NCBI GenBank assembly: GCA_028876585.1
Contig: JAGWRL010000013.1
Span: 1-18,279, forward strand
DNA length: 18,279 nt
Source of the DNA: Pseudomonadota bacterium
Lineage (GTDB): Bacteria > Pseudomonadota > Alphaproteobacteria > Rhizobiales > Beijerinckiaceae
Direction: 5' to 3'
In this document: one piece after another, positions 16,130 through 18,279 of the stretch
How the letters are laid out: the number at the start of each line of letters is the position of its first letter
Numbering within the stretch: the stretch's first letter is position 1
Made by a program: the position numbers and the translations under genes
The notes under the pieces: generated by a model
Told to the model about the DNA's origin: nothing
Seen by the model: only the letters and a program-made list of their open reading frames with translations
Databases searched by the model: none

Positions 16130-16575
16130 AAATTGTGCTTGGCGCCGATAGCGCGGGCAAGCCTCTGCTCGATGTCATAGCCGCGCATCTCGCGGCAAGA
16201 GCGGACCTGGAGGTCACCGACCTCAGTCAGTCCGGATATTACGCGCATATGGCCGATCGCGCCGCGAGCGCGATCGGCAGCGGCGAACATGAAAGGGGAC
16301 TCCTGTTCTGCGGAACCGGGATCGGCGTCTGCATCTGCGCGAACAAGGTTCCCGGCATCCGGGCCGCCTTGACGCATGACACCTATTCGGCCGAGCGCGC
16401 CGCGAAATCGAACAACGCGCAAATCATTACGATGGGCGCAAGAGTGATCGGGCCGGAACTCGCAAAGGCCATCGTCGACACGTGGCTCGCCTCGACGTTT
16501 GACCACGAGGGTCCGTCGGCAGGGAATGTCAAGGCCATCAATAGCTTGACCGAAAAATACGCAAGGCCGGTTTGA
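16126..16575 (+). CDS. derI: D-erythrulose 4-phosphate isomerase (RpiB-like)
   Basis: This is a RpiB/LacAB-fold sugar-phosphate isomerase of 149 aa, the normal RpiB size. It is predicted to turn D-erythrulose 4-phosphate into D-erythrose 4-phosphate, which enters the pentose phosphate pathway. The phosphate/substrate loop ADSAG (7-11), the active-site Cys62 in FCGTGIGV, His84 in [10 protein letters not shown] and [15 protein letters not shown] are all intact. It pairs with the preceding TpiA-like gene exactly as EryI pairs with EryH in erythritol loci, which supports the erythrulose assignment over ribose 5-phosphate. It overlaps lerI by ATGA, and its stop shares one base with the oiaK ATG (TGATG). 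Confidence 0.85.
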   Translation: MKIVLGADSAGKPLLDVIAAHLAARADLEVTDLSQSGYYAHMADRAASAIGSGEHERGLLFCGTGIGVCICANKVPGIRAALTHDTYSAERAAKSNNAQIITMGARVIGPELAKAIVDTWLASTFDHEGPSAGNVKAINSLTEKYARPV

Positions 16576-17900
16576 TGTCCGAACTATTGCTCTCCTATTA
16601 CGGCGACGATCTCACCGGGTCTACCGACGTCATGGAGGCGCTGGCCTCGCGCGGAGTGCCGACGGTTCTCTTCACGCGGCAGCCGACCCAGGCGCAGCGC
16701 GAGAAGTTCTCCGACATTCGCGCGATCGGCCTCGCCGGTTCGAGCCGTAGTGAAACGCCGACCTGGATGGACGAACATCTGACACCCGCGCTGGCATGGC
16801 TGAAGACGCTCGGCGCCGCCTTTTGCCACTACAAGGTGTGTTCGACCTTCGATTCCAGCCCCGCGATAGGCAGCATCGGCCGCGCCATCGACATCGGCCA
16901 ACGGCTCTTCGCGCAGGCCAGCGTTCCGCTCGTCGTTGGCGCGCCGCAGTTGAAGCGCTACACCGCGTTCGGCAATCTTTTCGCCGCCTATCAAGGGCAG
17001 ACCTACCGCATTGACCGGCATCCCGTGATGGCGCGCCATCCCGTGACGCCGATGGCCGAGGCCGATCTTCGTCTCCACTTGGCCGAGCAAACCGACAAGA
17101 GCATCGGTCTCGTCGACATGACCATGCTCGACGCGGACGACATCGACCAACGCGTGGACGCTGTCATCGCGCAGGGCGCGGAGATCGTGCTGTTCGATGT
17201 CGCCGAAATCGCGACGCAGGGAAAGGTGGGGCGGCAGCTGGTTCGGCTGCGCCGCGATGGCGAAGCTTTCGTCGTCGGGTCATCTGGCGTCGAATATGCG
17301 CTGTTGACCGAATGGCGACGCGCCGGCTTGATCGCAGGCGCCCCCAGCTTTGCCGAACCGGGTCCGGTCGATCGCATCGCGGTCGTATCGGGCAGTTGCT
17401 CGGCGACAACCGAGCGCCAGATCCGCTACGCCGAGGCGCTTGGATTCGACGCGTTCGCGGTCGATCCGAAAGGCCTCGCGGCCGGCGACGGGTCGCTCGT
17501 CGACCGTGCGTTGCAGAGAGGCCTCGCGAGCCTCGCGCAGGGGCGAAGCGTGGTCCTCCACACCGCGCTCGGCCCGAAGACCGACGTCGGCGCTCAATTC
17601 GAAACCGATGGCGCGCGTCACGCGATCGGCCGCGCGCTCGGCGACATCCAACGCGCACTGATCGAACGAGCGGGCCTGCGCCGCGTCGTCATCGCCGGCG
17701 GCGACACGTCGAGCCACGCCTTGCGGCAGCTCGGCGTCTACGCGCTGACGACTCGCCTGCCGCTGCCGACGACGCCAGGATCGCCCCTTTGCCTCGCCCA
17801 TAGCGACGAGAAGGCCTTCGATGGCCTGGAGATCGCCCTCAAAGGCGGGCAGGTTGGAGGCGACGATTATTTCGAGAAGATCAGATTGGGATCGATCTGA
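16575..17900 (+). CDS. oiaK: 3-oxo-isoapionate kinase (four-carbon acid sugar kinase, DUF1537 family)
   Basis: This kinase is predicted to phosphorylate 3-oxo-isoapionate with ATP to the 4-phosphate, the substrate of the RuBisCO-like enzyme. It is 441 aa, in the family range. The N-terminal sugar-acid-binding domain opens with YYGDDLTGSTDVMEAL, including the DDxTG catalytic motif at residues 11-15. The C-terminal nucleotide-binding domain has VVSGSCSATTERQI, VIAGGDTSSHA (GGDTS from 375) and a C-terminal LKGGQVGGDDYFEKI. The ATG at 16575 is chosen over the TTG at 16572. It is the last gene of the oiaX operon, about 40 bases from the IS630 end, and no terminator is visible between them. By context it acts on apionate intermediates, not on threonate or tetronate like some relatives. 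Confidence 0.83.
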   Translation: MSELLLSYYGDDLTGSTDVMEALASRGVPTVLFTRQPTQAQREKFSDIRAIGLAGSSRSETPTWMDEHLTPALAWLKTLGAAFCHYKVCSTFDSSPAIGSIGRAIDIGQRLFAQASVPLVVGAPQLKRYTAFGNLFAAYQGQTYRIDRHPVMARHPVTPMAEADLRLHLAEQTDKSIGLVDMTMLDADDIDQRVDAVIAQGAEIVLFDVAEIATQGKVGRQLVRLRRDGEAFVVGSSGVEYALLTEWRRAGLIAGAPSFAEPGPVDRIAVVSGSCSATTERQIRYAEALGFDAFAVDPKGLAAGDGSLVDRALQRGLASLAQGRSVVLHTALGPKTDVGAQFETDGARHAIGRALGDIQRALIERAGLRRVVIAGGDTSSHALRQLGVYALTTRLPLPTTPGSPLCLAHSDEKAFDGLEIALKGGQVGGDDYFEKIRLGSI

Positions 17901-17939
17901 CCCTTCATTCCGATCCGGCCAGCGGCCCTATCAATGATA

Positions 17940-18279
17940 CGGTTTTCGGGTGATCAGTTCGTATTCGCGATTTTGGGCCACCAGTTGGACCCGGTTCGCG
18001 ATTTTAGTGTGGATCGATCTTCGGCGAGGGCTCTGCATCCACGACTGATGATGTCGTCGAGGGTTTCGAGGTCGGGGATGTGTTTGTTGACGATAGGCTC
18101 GTCGACGAGTTCCCAGAGCGTTTCGACCGGTTGAAGTTCAGGCGTGTAGGGCGGCAGGAAGACGAGGCGGACGCCGTCGGGAACGTTGAGGTTCGCCGGC
18201 CCATGCCAACCGGCGTTGTCTATCAAGAGAACGATGATGCGGTCTCGGCCTGCGCCGGCCTCTTCTGCGAAAGCGCGCA
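17940..18279 (-). mobile_element. IS630-family insertion sequence end, inverted relative to the left copy, truncated by the contig edge
   Basis: Its reverse complement matches 1-339 with about 8 substitutions. The boundary is at 17940, preceded by TA (17938-17939), the expected target dinucleotide. Flanking bases on the two sides differ beyond TA(T). Both copies have the transposase 3' end pointing into the island. Confidence 0.75.
17954..18277 (-). CDS. IS630-family transposase, C-terminal part (5' end missing)
   Basis: These are the C-terminal ~107 residues of the same DDE transposase as at the left end, open to the contig edge. It keeps the catalytic aspartate in LLIDNAGWHG and the acidic residue in PELQPVETLW. 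Differences from the left copy include Met-Pro to Thr-Pro before ELQ, NQQ to NKH, RPT to RST, KSQTGF to KSRTGS. Several nucleotide changes alter the protein, so the copies have been separate for some time or came from different IS lineages. Confidence 0.85.
   Translation of the reverse strand, partial: RAFAEEAGAGRDRIIVLLIDNAGWHGPANLNVPDGVRLVFLPPYTPELQPVETLWELVDEPIVNKHIPDLETLDDIISRGCRALAEDRSTLKSRTGSNWWPKIANTN

Overview
The window looks like a contig from a high-GC alphaproteobacterium, most likely of the Hyphomicrobiales (Rhizobiales). The GC-rich codon use, the rhizobial style of sugar ABC transporters (including an ATPase-permease fusion) and the enzyme set all point that way. This is inferred by reading, not from a database search. 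Both ends consist of the 3' part of an IS630-family element, in inverted orientation and about 98% identical to each other.

The central 16.6 kb (1285-17900) is a catabolic island that I read as a near-complete D-apiose / D-apionate pathway. D-apiose is a branched pentose of plant cell walls (rhamnogalacturonan II, apiogalacturonan). In predicted reaction order the enzymes are: ApsD (11093-12121), D-apiose to D-apionolactone; ApnL (12118-13179), lactone to D-apionate; ApnO (5980-6807), D-apionate to 3-oxo-isoapionate with hydroxymethyl migration; OiaK (16575-17900), phosphorylation at C4; a RuBisCO-like protein, probably the decarboxylase OiaX (14077-15351), giving L-erythrulose 1-phosphate; LerI (15344-16129) and DerI (16126-16575), giving D-erythrose 4-phosphate for the pentose phosphate pathway. 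The names follow the published D-apionate pathways. Assignments rest on motifs, family recognition and gene context.

Layout: left IS end (1-339); a sparse 0.9-kb stretch with one plausible small gene (797-967); a leftward ABC importer operon (binding protein 5860-4829, ATPase-permease fusion 4733-2265, permease 2268-1285); a compact divergent promoter/operator region (5861-5979); a rightward operon (apnO, second binding protein, DUF2291 lipoprotein, ATPase, permease, apsD, apnL; 5980-13179) with ATGA/GTGA overlaps at several joints; a convergent GntR/FCD regulator (13880-13158); a second divergent regulatory region (13881-14076); the rightward oiaX-lerI-derI-oiaK operon (14077-17900); and the right IS end (17940-18279).

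The points most worth a second look are: (i) the apparent in-frame internal deletion of ApnL, which seems to have lost much of its central barrel; (ii) overlapping back-to-back promoters with two nested palindromes at 5918-5962; (iii) perfect hairpins directly behind both binding-protein genes; (iv) two dissimilar ABC importers in one locus, one with its ATPase fused to a permease; and (v) the RuBisCO-like protein, which keeps the K-D-D-E metal site but lacks the second lysine of the KPK motif.
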